Notes under the pieces: generated by a model | Told to the model about the DNA's origin: nothing | Databases searched by the model: none | The model's input: only the letters and a program-made list of their open reading frames with translations | DNA from: Acanthosepion esculentum | Lineage: Eukaryota > Mollusca > Cephalopoda > Sepiida > Sepiidae | Assembly: GCA_964036315.1 (NCBI GenBank) | Contig: OZ038496.1 | Coordinates: 17,398,033-17,462,032 of the forward strand | DNA: 64,000 nucleotides | Direction: 5' to 3' | Part shown: positions 45,725 through 55,919 of the stretch, one piece after another | Numbering within the stretch: position 1 is the stretch's first letter | Layout: each line of letters begins with the position of its first letter | Position numbers and translations under genes: made by a program

Positions 45725-46045
45725 CACCAGTTGAGATGCAAATAAGGCATCGAAACAAGAATGCTTCTTTGTAATGGGTAAATGTTGTTGTCCACATGTA
45801 ATATCCTATAATAAATAATTATTACTCTACTCTTGGTATTGAGCCCTCTTTTGAATTAATGCTGAGAACATTAGAATTTATATTATTCTCGTTCTCATTA
45901 CATCTGGATATATGTATATATATAAAAAAATTATTTTCAGATATAGTGTATCTGTAAAGGAACAAAATGAATAAAAAATGACAAGAGAAAATCTATTCAG
46001 AGCCGATGCATTTCATCCTCAGAGAGTCTAAAGTCCCTCTGAAGA
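45725..46045. repeat. Penelope-terminus-like repeat segments
   Basis: 45725-45915 matches 54335-54512 (shared AATAAATAATTATT.CTCTAC, then TTGAGCCCTC/CTGAGCTCTC, then TTTTGAATTAATG-like). 45940-46045 matches 57290-57400 (TAGTGTATCTGTA, CATGCATTTCAT-like, CTCAGAG/CTCTGAGG). Blocks such as GCATCGAAACAAG resemble the GAAAC-containing termini of Penelope-like elements, and a PLE C-terminus lies near the 54.3-kb copy. The assignment to PLE ends is inference. Confidence 0.45.
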
Positions 46046-46087
46046 TCAAACACATTGGCTAATAGATTTTACTCTTGTCTCTTTTTA

Positions 46088-46090
<3 letters not shown>

Positions 46091-46130
<40 letters not shown>
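46091..46130. repeat. (TA)n microsatellite
   Basis: Pure (AT)n, the left flank of the LTR-like insertion. Confidence 0.85.
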
Positions 46131-46133
<3 letters not shown>

Positions 46134-46372
46134 ATGATGTTGATTTGGGGTTTGTAGAAACAAACGACAAATAACACGTAACAATAAAAAGGGTTTTAAT
46201 AGATTGGTAAAAAGGTACAGAAATCGCCTGAGTAGTCAATAACTAGCTCAGCCAAGAACTTCTCTGTCTTCCTGTCTCCCTCATGTCAACTGACATGCCA
46301 CTATTTAAAGTCTTTGTTCACAGACGCAGACAAGTTCATCTTCAAGAGGGGTGGTAGGTTTCCAACACAACA
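46130..46372 (-). repeat. candidate solo LTR in a (TA)n tract
   Basis: A 243-bp segment starting TGTTATGATGTTG and ending CAACACAACA, flanked on both sides by ATATA of a (TA)n tract. On the minus strand it begins TGTTGTGTTGG and has a TATA-like CTTTAAATAGTGG. TG...CA ends and simple-repeat flanks fit a solo LTR; the TA-repeat flank makes the target duplication uninformative. Confidence 0.4.
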
Positions 46373-46442
46373 ATATATATATATATATATATATACCATA
46401 ATGAGAAGCCGCGTATACTTTCTTAATATGCATATATAGAAA

Positions 46443-46578
46443 AAACAACTCAAAAGTTGTAAATTAAAGAAAATTTAATGTTTTTTTTATGAAAGTATTT
46501 ATTTATATTTAAAAAAATATAAATAAATACTTTCATAAAAAAAACATTATATTTTCTTTAATTTACAACTTTTTAGTT

Positions 46579-46624
<46 letters not shown>
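46443..46624. repeat. near-perfect 68-bp-arm palindrome followed by (TA)n
   Basis: Arms 46443-46510 and 46515-46582 are reverse complements with very few differences (one in AATTTAATG/CATTATATT, one in CTCAAAAG/CTTTTTAG) and a spacer of about 4 A. (TA)n runs from 46583 to 46624. Confidence 0.9.
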
Positions 46625-46626
<2 letters not shown>

Positions 46627-46629
46627 CAA

Positions 46630-47320
46630 AAAATTCCTGATTTAAACTCCTAAATGACTCTAATACAGATATAGATAAAACAAACAAACATTAGTCTGGA
46701 CATTAGGTTATAAGTTATTTTGATTTCATAATAATTATTCTCAATCCCAAACCATTTTCCTCACAGAGAGTTTTGTCCTTCTTTCATTTTAACCTGAGGA
46801 AACCAAAGAGAGCATATGCTTCTAATGCGAAATGCGTTGTTATTAAAATTTTCCTCTTAGTCTCACCATCTTTACTTTTATTTTGGATAGTATTATACAT
46901 TCTATAAATGCATAAATAAATACTGTCTGCTATATACAACCACTTTCTAATATCATTGGTTAAAAATGTCCGAGTGAAGGATATGGGTCTTGGCAAAGAC
47001 CAAAAATTTGAGGACTACCAACAGCAACAACAACTAAAATGGATTGCATGTGTAACTTGAAAAAAAAAATAAGGGTGTAATGAAGATGTTAATGTTTCAC
47101 ACTACTTCAAATAAAAAATTAGGAAGAAAACTCCCATCAACACTGTAAAGAGCAATAACAACTACCGAACTTGAGGAAAAATTGTTTTAAAAGAAAGATT
47201 TTATAAATTTAAATCAAAAGCAATAGAGGATGCTTGGTGAATGAACACCAAATGTTTCCTTGTAGGGAAATGGCTAATATCAGCATTACCAATGCAGACA
47301 AATATTTTCATGAGGATCAC
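46630..47320. other. no firm feature; one degenerate Penelope-terminus-like block
   Basis: At 46789-46836 CTGAGGAAACC and, later, GCGAAATGCGTTG recall the CTGANGA...GAAA order of hammerhead-bearing PLE termini, but the segment between does not fold as stem II. The rest is AT-rich and unplaced. Confidence 0.35.
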
Positions 47321-47329
47321 TCAAAATGG

Positions 47330-47820
47330 AAAATGTTACAGAAATCTGCCGTGACAGTGGGATAGCAAAAGATGCCTTCCAAAAGCTAAACAAATTATTA
47401 AGAAACAGGAAAAATTTCAGTAGAAACAAAGAAGAGTGCTGAACTGCAATGTAATATCAATCCTCCTATGTGACAGTGAATGATGGATAATTTGGTGGTT
47501 CTCCAGAAAGATCCTGAGAATACAATGGATGAAATATGAGCAGTGAGGAAATTTTATGGAAAATGAAACAATAAGTAATCAAAAATATAGACAATGGAAA
47601 TTTCTGGTGAACATAATGAGGAAAGAGGGCTTGGAGAATTTGACACTCAGGACATATTGAAAGCAAGAGGGGCAGAAGAAAGCATGAAATTGTATTAGTT
47701 GACAGAATATGAACTGGGAAGGATGGTAAAGGAACAAGCATTTCTTAGAGCTCTGAAATATAGGAAGTTGTGGAGAACCATGATCATTCTTGTCATGAAG
47801 GGATATGGCTGAAGGGAAAA
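47330..47820 (+). mobile_element. LINE-C C-terminal fragment, plus strand
   Basis: Broken plus-strand frames give DAFQKLNKLLRNRKNFSRNK, EEILWKMK, HIESKRGRRKHEI and ALKYRKLWRTMIILVMKGYG in order. This matches the C-terminus of endonuclease/RT-type LINEs common in molluscs (K.LLR.R...KRLEATEMWF.R..LRI...L.FL..IMR.EGLEN...WRAMI). Many stops. The RT domain is absent. Confidence 0.6.
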
Positions 47821-47829
47821 AGGAGTAGT

Positions 47830-48257
47830 AGTTTTAATAGCCCCAATAATATGTTTTGACTTTAAAATGTTTTGCTTCTCAAGAAGAAATGCGTTTTCTG
47901 CTACTATTGTTTTCTGGTTTTAACTTTCTCTGTAACACTTACATTTTGCAACCATTCTGTGTAAGACTAAAATTTCTCTTATTATTAATGTTTTGATAAG
48001 AATAATATTTGCACACTTTATAAAAACAATTTCAGTGGAAAATTTTTCCCCCAAAATATATGTTCTACTTCTCATAATCTTTTTATACAGGACACTTAGC
48101 AGCAGGACTTAATAAAACTTATTTTGTTTTCTTTTGGGATGTTAAATCCAAATATAACGAGTGTCACTGTAAATGAACCTTAGCACATATGAATATGAGA
48201 CATCATCATTTATTTCACCATTTTTTATAAGTTATATGGAAAGTATTTTAAACATAT
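47830..48257. other. no recognisable feature
   Basis: AT-rich, no coding or repeat signal, ending in a short (TA)n at 48253-48270. Confidence 0.45.
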
Positions 48258-48740
48258 ATATATATATATTTTTTTTTACTAATGTTCACTCTATACAAGG
48301 CTTAAGAGCCACTCAAGGTAGATTGCTACTGAAGGAGTTTGTTGTGTGAACAATAAGTCTGAGTGGAAGGGGGTGCAGTTTATGAAGATATGGGGGAAAG
48401 ATAATGCTCAACCCTAGACTTGAACAGATTAAAATTGTAATGGTCTGGGAAACATACTTTTGGGAGTCAATTCCACAAAGTAGTGATACTTGGGAGGAAG
48501 CTGTTTGAGTGAAACTTACATCTCACCAATGTAATATGACAGGAATAAAGGTGGTTTGCTACAATGTTCATGACATGGCGGGTCTTAGATGTGATGGTTA
48601 AAATTGGCAAAACTAAGAAATGTATCTTGTTTGAACATTTACCTGGAAATAATGATACAGCAGCAAGAGGTTGGCACTGTGGGAAAGATTTTGTTGGGAG
48701 GAAAATAATTCATCCCCCATAAGAACTTATAAATGCTTCT
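48258..48740 (-). mobile_element. LINE-B 3' end
   Basis: Poly-T at 48270-48279, then ACTAATGTTCACTCTATACA and AGGCTTAAGAGCCACTCAAG. This is the clearest LINE-B 3' end. ORF2 remnants continue to about 48740 on the minus strand, parallel to 1590-2250, 3800-4110 and 4410-4560. Confidence 0.6.
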
Positions 48741-48749
48741 GGATTGGAA

Positions 48750-49204
48750 AGGTCCAGCAATGAATTTCTCAGACGTGATGTGGCTTCTCTCTGTCTTTTC
48801 TACAAATATTTTCATGGCAACTGCTCTGACAAGCTTTTTTTACCTGGTGCCCTGACTACATGAATTTAAGCATGTTATTAGATTGGCATTGAGGTCCCAC
48901 TCTTTTACTGTCAAAATAGTTAAATGTAACTATCACTTCTACTCCAACAGTTTCTTTTCTCACACTTCCCACCTGTGGAACTCCCTTCTGTTTACTTGCT
49001 TCCCTGAAAACTATACTCAAAAATGCAGTGTTAATCACCATCTTCTGTCATCTTGAATCCTGTTCATATTTTATCCTTTCCTCACTCATTCTTTTCTCAA
49101 TCTCCCCCTATACCCAGTCTTTTCTCTCACTTTCACTCTGTGTAACCCCCTGCATACTAGTGGTACTCTCACTTTGCATGGGATGAAATGATTAAAAAAA
49201 AAAA
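48750..49204 (+). mobile_element. LINE-A 3' end, plus strand, with poly-A
   Basis: Plus strand: a degraded SRRDVASLCLFYKYFHGNCS block, then ORF2 end, then 3' UTR ending GGGATGAAATGATTAAAAAA at about 49180-49200. Terminal GAAATGATTAAA plus poly-A defines the LINE-A 3' end and agrees with 60970-60990 and the antisense ends at 7160 and 43345. Confidence 0.7.
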
Positions 49205-49310
49205 GGAAAAGATATTGCAGCAGTACTTTTGGCCTGATCTGGCTCTTGTAAAGGTAGAGGATAGCAGGGGGAGTCAGGTACTTACTGGAGTGGTACAGGA
49301 AACCAAATGT
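49205..49310 (-). mobile_element. LINE-B fragment
   Basis: TTGGCCTGATCTGGCTCTTG and GAGTCAGGTACTTACTGGAG match 4633-4700. It appears to continue the LINE-B copy at 48258-48740, now split by the plus-strand LINE-A insertion. Confidence 0.5.
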
Positions 49311-49339
49311 TTTTCTTGAACTGAAAGTTTAATCAGTTT

Positions 49340-49690
49340 CCTATGACCAAACTCTGAAAAACAACAGTTACCATCATTCAGGACATGGATGCCTATGGTT
49401 CTCCACAATTTCCTGTCTCTTAAGTCTCCAAGCTCATCAAATAGGTTATTTGTTTTTACCGTCTGCTTTATTACTTTCCTCAGTATGTCCTGTGTGTGTT
49501 AAATTCTTCAATCCCTGTTTCCTGATATTGTGTTCCAGAAATTTCTCCTCCTGATTTTAAGAACATCAGTTTCCTTCCAGTTTTTTTTAGAACATTCTCG
49601 TTGATCACATGTTCAGACCATGGTATCCTCAGCCTCCATCTGTAAAACCACATCTCCGTCACTTTGTGTCTCTTCTTCATCTGTGAAGAA
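49340..49690 (-). mobile_element. LINE-C fragment
   Basis: The minus-strand frame 49480-49680 gives MKKRHKVTEMWFYRWRLRIP then WSEHVINENVL, the diagnostic KKRLEATEMWFYRRMLRIPW-type block of this LINE family. The following frame continues toward the tail with frameshifts. Degraded, no RT domain. Confidence 0.65.
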
Positions 49691-49904
49691 ATTGGTCAGC
49701 TTTTACTGACATGCAGGAGGGGTGGATAGATATGACATGGCAGTCCATGACCTTTTTTCTTTGTTCCTAACAAAATTTCTTAATATTTTCTTAGTTTCTG
49801 GAAGGCATCTTCACTATTCCGATGCACCTACAGATATCTGTATCACGCTTTCCATTGTCTGTTATTACACTATCCAGGTAGTTAAGTTTATGTGCCTGTT
49901 TAAT

Positions 49905-50365
49905 TCTGATGTGTCCACTTTGAAGCTCACTTAATTCTGATGTCACCAATTTGATGATCACTCAATTTTGATGTCACCACTTTGAAGCTTTCTCAATTCT
50001 GATGTCTAAAATTTGAGGCTTATTCAATTTTGATTTGTCCACTTTGAAGCTTACTCAATTCAAATGTCTCCAATTTGAAGCTTAATTCTGATGTCTGAAA
50101 TTTGATGATCACTCAATTCTGAAGTGTCCACTTCGAAGTTTACTTGATTCTAATGTGTCCACTTTGAAGCTCACTCAATTCTGACATTTCCAATTTTAAG
50201 CCCACTCAATTCTGATCTCTAAAATATGAAGCTTACTCAATTCTGAAATGTCCAATTTGAAGCTCACTCAATTCTGACATTTCCAATTTTAAGCTCACTC
50301 AATTCTGATCTCTAAAATTTGAGACTTACTCAATTCTGATCTCTTTAATTTGAAGCTCCTAATCA
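49905..50365. repeat. degenerate ~31-bp minisatellite
   Basis: About 15 imperfect units of the form CTCAATTCTGATGTCTCCAA then TTTGAAGCTCA. Length and sequence vary between units (GATGTC, GACATT, GATCTC). No flanking duplication was identified. Confidence 0.85.
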
Positions 50366-50399
50366 ACTCATATATTTGAGTTAAAATGTGTGAGATGCA

Positions 50400-50620
50400 T
50401 AGTAAAGAAAGAGATCCTCACGAGTTTAACACTCACAGGACATACTTAAGACAAAAGAAGTAGGAGGAAGAAGCAAATAATCCACATAGTGAGTGCGTGT
50501 GAATGGATGGTGGAACACATGAACAAAGACAGATCATAAAGAATTCAATTTCACTCAGAACAACAAAAGAGAGAAAATTCTGGAGAGCCATGATCAACTG
50601 TATCCTGAAAATAACAAGAG
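50400..50620 (+). mobile_element. LINE-C tail fragment
   Basis: Contains TTTAACACTCACAGGACATA, equivalent to LTLTGH, and AATTCTGGAGAGCCATGATC, equivalent to FWRAMI, in the order seen at 47640-47800 and 63555-63720. Frames are broken. Confidence 0.5.
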
Positions 50621-51112
50621 CGAAATTCCTGTTTGCGTTTTCCACTTTGGAAGAAAGCTACTTAATATTTTCTTGTTATATTTTTCTTTTACATCATTGT
50701 TTTACAAACTCCGTTCACTGATAGTAAGCACAAAATATCACTAAACTTAGGTGTTCGGTCAGCAATATACTTTCCATCAACTCAATTTTATATATATTAG
50801 ATTCTGCATTCTTATGATTGCAGGAATCGATGACAAATAGATTTCACCAAAAAAGTAATATTTACAACAAAATTCAGTTAACAAGCAAAATTTGCTTGTT
50901 TTCTATGTAATTTGTTCTTTATGCATATATTAGAGTTATTGAGTCTTACATGCCTCTGTCAAGGTTGTCTATAGACGTAACAGTTTATTTATTTTACTAA
51001 CATTACCTGGGCATGAATGTTTGTGTCCCGAAGAATTGTTTTCTCAAATCCTTCGTCGTTCAGTTTGTGAAGAATCATAGCATACCAATTTTGAGGAATT
51101 TTATCAAGTTAT
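50621..51112. other. no recognisable feature
   Basis: AT-rich; nothing placed. Confidence 0.45.
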
Positions 51113-51240
51113 CTTTCAATGATTTTTTTTACTCATTTTCATCCAATACAAGGCCCAAGAATCACTCAAGGTAGATTAATGAATGATGTGTGTGGTATGG
51201 ATGTGAAGAGGAAATAGATTGATAGGTTTGTTTTTTATGG
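51113..51240 (-). mobile_element. LINE-B 3' end fragment
   Basis: T-rich start (51123-51130), then TTTCATCCAATACAAGGCCC and AAGAATCACTCAAGGTAGAT, the LINE-B tail. A short remnant. Confidence 0.5.
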
Positions 51241-51344
51241 CTTATCAACTTTTTTCAGGTTATTTGAGACCAGAAATTAATTTTACATTGCAAGAATTTT
51301 TTTTTTGAGATAATAATGATTTGATGATATACATCCTACTAATT

Positions 51345-51478
51345 AACCCATAGCATGGGAGGAGAAGATGTGGATTTATACCAGGGGTATATGCATGTAA
51401 GTGAATATAACAAACTCAATTAGAAATGGAATTCTGCTCTCCAATTTCTAATTCCAAGCTGTTATCCATTCCACTACC
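51345..51478 (-). mobile_element. tRNA-derived SINE, degraded
   Basis: The minus strand reads AGGTAGTGGAATGGATAACA, then AGAGCAGAATTCC, parallel to the head at 11608-11668. The body follows toward 51345 and carries the SINE TACATGC..AT.CCCCTGG block. Its head abuts the 5S-derived units directly. Confidence 0.55.
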
Positions 51479-51487
51479 TGTGCATTC

Positions 51488-51862
51488 AAGCTTACAGCAG
51501 CTGGTATTCCCAAGCAGTCACCCATATAGTTACTGACCAGGCTTGACATTGCTTAACTTCTGTTATTGTACAAGAACTGGTGTTTCAACATGATATGGCT
51601 ATATGCCCATTACACCACCTGCACATCCAAGCTTACACCAGCTGGTATTCCCAAGTGGTCACCCATCTAGTTACTACCAGACTCAATATTGCTTAACTCA
51701 AGTAATTATACAAGAACAAGTGTTTCATATTATACCACTTGCACATCCAAGCATACATCCCCTGGTATTCCCAAGTGGTCACCCATCTAGGTACTGATAA
51801 GGCTCCACGTTGCTTAACTTTGTTGATTATACAAGGACAGGTAATATGTCTGTAAGCCATGA
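51488..51862 (-). pseudogene. three tandem 5S rRNA-derived units
   Basis: Units begin (on the plus strand, AAGCTTACA or AAGCATACA) at 51488, 51629 and 51749. On the minus strand unit 1 covers essentially a whole 5S rRNA: GGCATATAGCCATATCATG start, A-box AGTTAAGCAATGTC, intermediate GGTCAGTAAC, C-box GGGTGACTGCTTGGGAATAC and an AGCTGCTGTAAGCTT end, about 120 nt. Units 2 and 3 have the same order with deletions. The linker (ATTACACCACCTGCACATCC) is also seen before the 11.4-kb copy. They could be decayed 5S genes or amplified 5S-headed SINEs; many substitutions argue against function. Confidence 0.75.
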
Positions 51863-51889
51863 GGAATTAAAAAAGTGAACATTATGACT

Positions 51890-52010
51890 ATGTAGAGGAT
51901 ACATAATGATTGAACCTAGACTTGAGGAAGTTAAGATTGTAGTATTTGGGAAAGTATCCACATGGGAGTCTGTTTCACAAAGCTGTAGTTGTTGGGAAAA
52001 AGAGAAGGGT
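51890..52010 (-). mobile_element. LINE-B fragment
   Basis: TGAACCTAGACTTGAGGAAG, GTATTTGGGAAAGTATCCAC and GGGAGTCTGTTTCACAAAGC parallel 48405-48480. Minus strand, degraded. Confidence 0.45.
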
Positions 52011-52837
52011 GAAGTAGATGCATGCCTTTGCCAAAGGCATCAGTTGGATGTGAACAACAAACCTAGTCAAATGGAAATTGAATTTATTTTGCCAATTCCA
52101 TTTGGGTAACTATTACACTTCCCCGCCCTGGTTGGAGCGATGTCCATGATTGTACAAACGTCTCTTGTTTGAGCAGTGTATTAAATTGCATATTTGTGTG
52201 CGTAAATGCAATGTATGGAAAACGGATTGTCAGTGCACGGGAAAGAGAGATCTGATTTGATCTGATTGTTTAAAAAGATCATAATCGTATTTGAAATGAT
52301 CTTCCGTACATTGGATCAAAATTTGTGTCGTTGTAAACTCAATTTTGCTGCAAAAGAATTTTATTAGTTTTGGATAAAGTATGAAATCAGAACCTCTCCC
52401 CCCACCCCCACCCCTGCAGAAGCCAAATTAATAAACAAATAAATAAAGGCAAATAAGAATGTTAATGATGGATGACAATAGAACAATATAAATTGAAGCT
52501 GGATATCCCAGGTCTGTGTATTCCAGAATGTCACCTGAGATTCTTCAATTGCTAAGGAATTATTCTAATCATTGCCAAATTGGACAGAATTGCCATGAAA
52601 TTGAATACCAAAATTTCATCTTCTTACTGATTGGCCAAGTTATACGAAATTGGTATTGTATCAGTTCTCAATGTACATGGATTGCTTTGAGATTAAGCTT
52701 AATGGTTGCAGCATTTATTTTCATAAATTTCTAGAGGTCCAATATTTGTACAGTGTGGTCATCTTTACAAAATAGAAAAGAGTGTAAGATAAGGATGTTC
52801 TGATTTCTTTGTGAAATAAGAAATCTTCACTTCTGCA
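52011..52837. other. no recognisable feature
   Basis: Includes a C-rich run near 52398-52415. No coding or repeat family recognised. Confidence 0.45.
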
Positions 52838-52898
52838 AAGAAAAGGAAAAGAAAAGGAAAGAAGAGAAATAATATATCAAAAATTACAATTGCAAAGA
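52838..52898. repeat. inverted-repeat arm, left
   Basis: The reverse complement of this purine-rich arm matches 54017-54072 (CTTTGCAATTGTAATTTTTG, then ATATATTA, then a pyrimidine run). The two arms enclose a Penelope-like fragment, about 1.2 kb end to end. Confidence 0.65.
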
Positions 52899-53479
52899 AA
52901 AAGAAAAGAAAGGAAAGAAGAAGGGAAAACAGAAGAAGTTGTTGATGATAATTTAGCCAATGAAAAAACGTTTATGCTGAAAGGGATGTAATAGAGAAAA
53001 AATTCAAAATTTAACCGAATATGATGACAACTATATAGAAAAAAAATTTTTTTTAAAGACACAATGTAGCAGTTCATGAGTCATATGGTGCTTTGTAAGA
53101 AGCCGCACATTTTAAACAAAATTAAACATAGTATGTAAATAAAAGACACTTTAAGAAATAAAAACATTAGACATACTAAATAACTAATTAACCTTAAAAA
53201 CCATTATATTATGAATAAATAAAAAATAAATATAAATCTTGAATATTTGTATGAATTATATAAATTTAAAGGCTGTTACCAAACCTTATTCCCAGTAATA
53301 TATGAGTATAAACCTATCTACAGCAAACATTATTACCAGTAATTTATGAGTATAAACCTACCAATCATCTTAATTCAAAATAAACTACAGAGGATAACAT
53401 TAAAATGTTTATAGGAAAGTAATATAATGTAAGAGAAGTGATTATTAAGTTATAAAGTTTTAAAGTTTAGAAAGATTGT

Positions 53480-54040
53480 AAGGTTAAATCTGCAATGTGC
53501 CCACAATTAATGGTAATTTCAAATCTTTGATTTAACAATTGATCACTATTCAAAAGTTTAATTATCTGCATTTTTCTCCTGTAGACATAGAAAACAAGGT
53601 TCATATAAAGATCTACAAGTTCTGGCTTGTTTGAGGATTTTCCATTTAACTTTTTGTTTTCACATTTCAATTTCCAAAAATATTTAGAAAGTGAAGTCAT
53701 ATTGCAATTGTTAGCATTAGTAGAAGAGGAGAGATGGTTATACCAACATATTTTAAAAGAATTTTTGGTGCTTCCAATATAAAACTTAACAATCCTCGAA
53801 TTTTCAATTGATGAAATAGAACACGTATATACAAGGTATTCAATTCAGCACTTGTTAGTTAATGGACATTGGTTTGGATTCCTACAATTACATAGGTTGG
53901 TTTCAGGGGACAAATTAGAATTAGTACCAGCATTACAGTTATTATTGTTATATAATTTCAGTATTTTATTGTTGTGTGATTTAATTATTTTTTCCAGATT
54001 ATTAACTGAATCTTTTACTTTGCAATTGTAATTTTTGATA
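53480..54040 (-). pseudogene. Penelope-like element C-terminus, second family
   Basis: Minus-strand order: VNNLEKIIKSHNNKIL, then the Cys-rich CNCRNPNQCPLTNKC (53860-53920), a stop, then VKFYIGSTKNSFKICWYNHL (GIY-YIG core), then MTSLSKYFWKLKCENKK (frame 53467-53700) and FEITINCGH. The CxCRxxxxCPLxxxC block before YIGST...FK.R..NH...LSK..W.LK is typical of PLE endonuclease tails and differs from the element at 40.7 kb. Two stops are seen and the RT is absent. Confidence 0.72.
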
Positions 54041-54334
54041 TATTACTTCTCTTCTTCTTTCCTTTTCTTTGGAGAAGGGAAGATTTCTTATGTCATTCTT
54101 TTCTTAGCACTTTCTATTTCTCATTCATCTCTCTTTTATTAATTTCTTGTCCTTTTCTTTTTCTGCTTTAACCTGTGTATTTCTTTCTTTTCCTTTTATG
54201 GTAAATATTTATATTTCTTTCCTTTCCTGCTATGGAAATTTTTTCTTATGTCTTATTAATTAATTAAAAATATAAAAAGAAGTGATGTTTCATAGTTTGC
54301 ACTTTTTAAAAAATCGTTTATAACTATCTTTGCT

Positions 54335-54512
54335 CACGACTTAATGAGATGTCTGAAGTGGGCATCAAAACAAATATACTTTTTTGTAGTGGTAGCTTAA
54401 ATGTTCAAATGTAGTAATTTATAATAAATAATTATTGCTCTACTTTTGTACTGAGCTCTCTTTTAAATTAATGTTATGAATGAATTTATATTTGTTTCAT
54501 TCTCTTTACATT

Positions 54513-54559
<47 letters not shown>
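54335..54559. repeat. Penelope-terminus-like segment and (TA)n
   Basis: 54335-54512 pairs with 45725-45915. It includes GATGTCTGAAGTGGGCATCA then AAACA, reminiscent of a CTGAAG...GAAAC terminus. (TA)n runs 54515-54559. Confidence 0.45.
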
Positions 54560-54563
<4 letters not shown>

Positions 54564-55451
54564 TAAAAACAGACCACTTTAAGGTTCCATATAATAAATT
54601 ATTTCACCACATCCCTTTTAAAGGACTGCGGATCATCAGATTTTATTTCCAAAGGTTGAAACGAAAAATGAAAAGAAATTTACACATTTATGACGGGCAG
54701 TAATAAGTATATGTAAATTAACGAAGTGAGGAAGTGAGGGGGGGAGAGAGACATGATTGAGTTAGATGTAACATTTCTATTCTTTCAAATTTAAATTTTT
54801 ACAGGAAATCCAGACATTGACACATGAAATCGGTTAACTTAACGGGAGTTATATATTGATATGGAAGGAGGAGAGGAGAAAAAGGCATAAAGAGAAAAAG
54901 AGAAAGAAGTTATGAGAGAAAGTGTCATTAACTTTCTTTGGAATGAAAAGCCCAAATTAGGCGCTGTTGTATTGCTTTATTTTGAGAGTTCATAAATATT
55001 ATAATGTTTGATATAAGTTTGAATGTTTAAACAGTCTAAGGAATTTAATTATATGCTTGTTAAAGTTTTTTTTAAAAACTTTATTACAAAAATTTGGGGG
55101 ATTTAATATGAAATAGTCGATTAGAAAAATATTCATAGAATTTACATTAAAACACTAAAATTTTATTTTCAAATATAAGTTTACTTCTAGTTGTAATTGA
55201 TTATTAAGGTGACATCTCTATCAGTTTGAATTTTCTTCATGAGTTTAATTAGCGACTATTTTTAGATTGGTAATTTCTCTTACTTAAAATTTAGTTTTAA
55301 GTTAATATGGAGTGATATTTGAAGGTAATATTAGAGATCTTGCTCTATCATATATTGTAGACACATCCATGTAAATTTCATTGGTCCTTTAAAAGCGCTG
55401 TGGTGAAATAATTTATTATATGGAACTTTAAAGTGGTCTGTTTTTATTTAA
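54560..55451. mobile_element. 892-bp element with ~67-bp terminal inverted repeats
   Basis: Left end 54560-54626 (TAAATAAAAACAGACCACTT...) and right end 55383-55451 are reverse complements with about five differences. The interior has no transposase-like frame. It may be a non-autonomous DNA transposon or an inverted PLE-derived structure (GGATCATCAG and TTGAAACG inside recall PLE ends). The left end abuts (TA)n. Confidence 0.6.
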
Positions 55452-55529
55452 ATTATTAGCTCTGATTTACATTGAGCTCTCTGGATTTTATCCTCCTTGG
55501 GTCTACCCATACGGATTACCTAGTTTTTC

Positions 55530-55532
55530 GTA

Positions 55533-55570
<38 letters not shown>

Positions 55571-55915
55571 TGAGAGAGAGAGAGAGAGATTGAGAGCCTG
55601 AAATAAACAGATTGAGTGTTACTAACAGCCTGAGATAGAGAAATAGCTCGATAGACAGATAGATACGAACAAACTGATAAAAATAGCCATCTTGCTAGAT
55701 ATATATGAACAGACTAAGGAAGATCTTACTGAATGGTATAATATAAATAGATAGATAAATAGAAATGAACAGACTACAATAGATAGATATAAACAGAGAT
55801 AGATTGATAGGCAGATATGAACAAACTAAGTGAGATATGAAATGACAGAGATAGATATATAGATATATATATATGAACAGATTGAGATAGAGAGATAGAT
55901 ATATAGATAGATCCA
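55530..55915. repeat. (TA)n, (GA)n and GATA-rich degenerate minisatellite
   Basis: (TA)n 55538-55567, (GA)n 55569-55590, then irregular units of about 35-40 bp containing ATATGAACAGACT and GATAGATAGATA. Tyr/Ile/Ser-rich minus-strand frames here are translations of the repeat. Confidence 0.75.
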
Positions 55916-55919
55916 CCCT

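Noticed and set aside
46789..46836. Second hammerhead ribozyme (CTGAGGA ... GAAA)
   Set aside because: Core words are present, but the sequence between does not form an adjoining stem II and no stem I pairs; only noted as PLE-terminus-like.
51488..51862. Functional 5S rRNA genes
   Set aside because: Each unit has many substitutions and indels at conserved positions, including the internal promoter, and lacks a clean T-run terminator.
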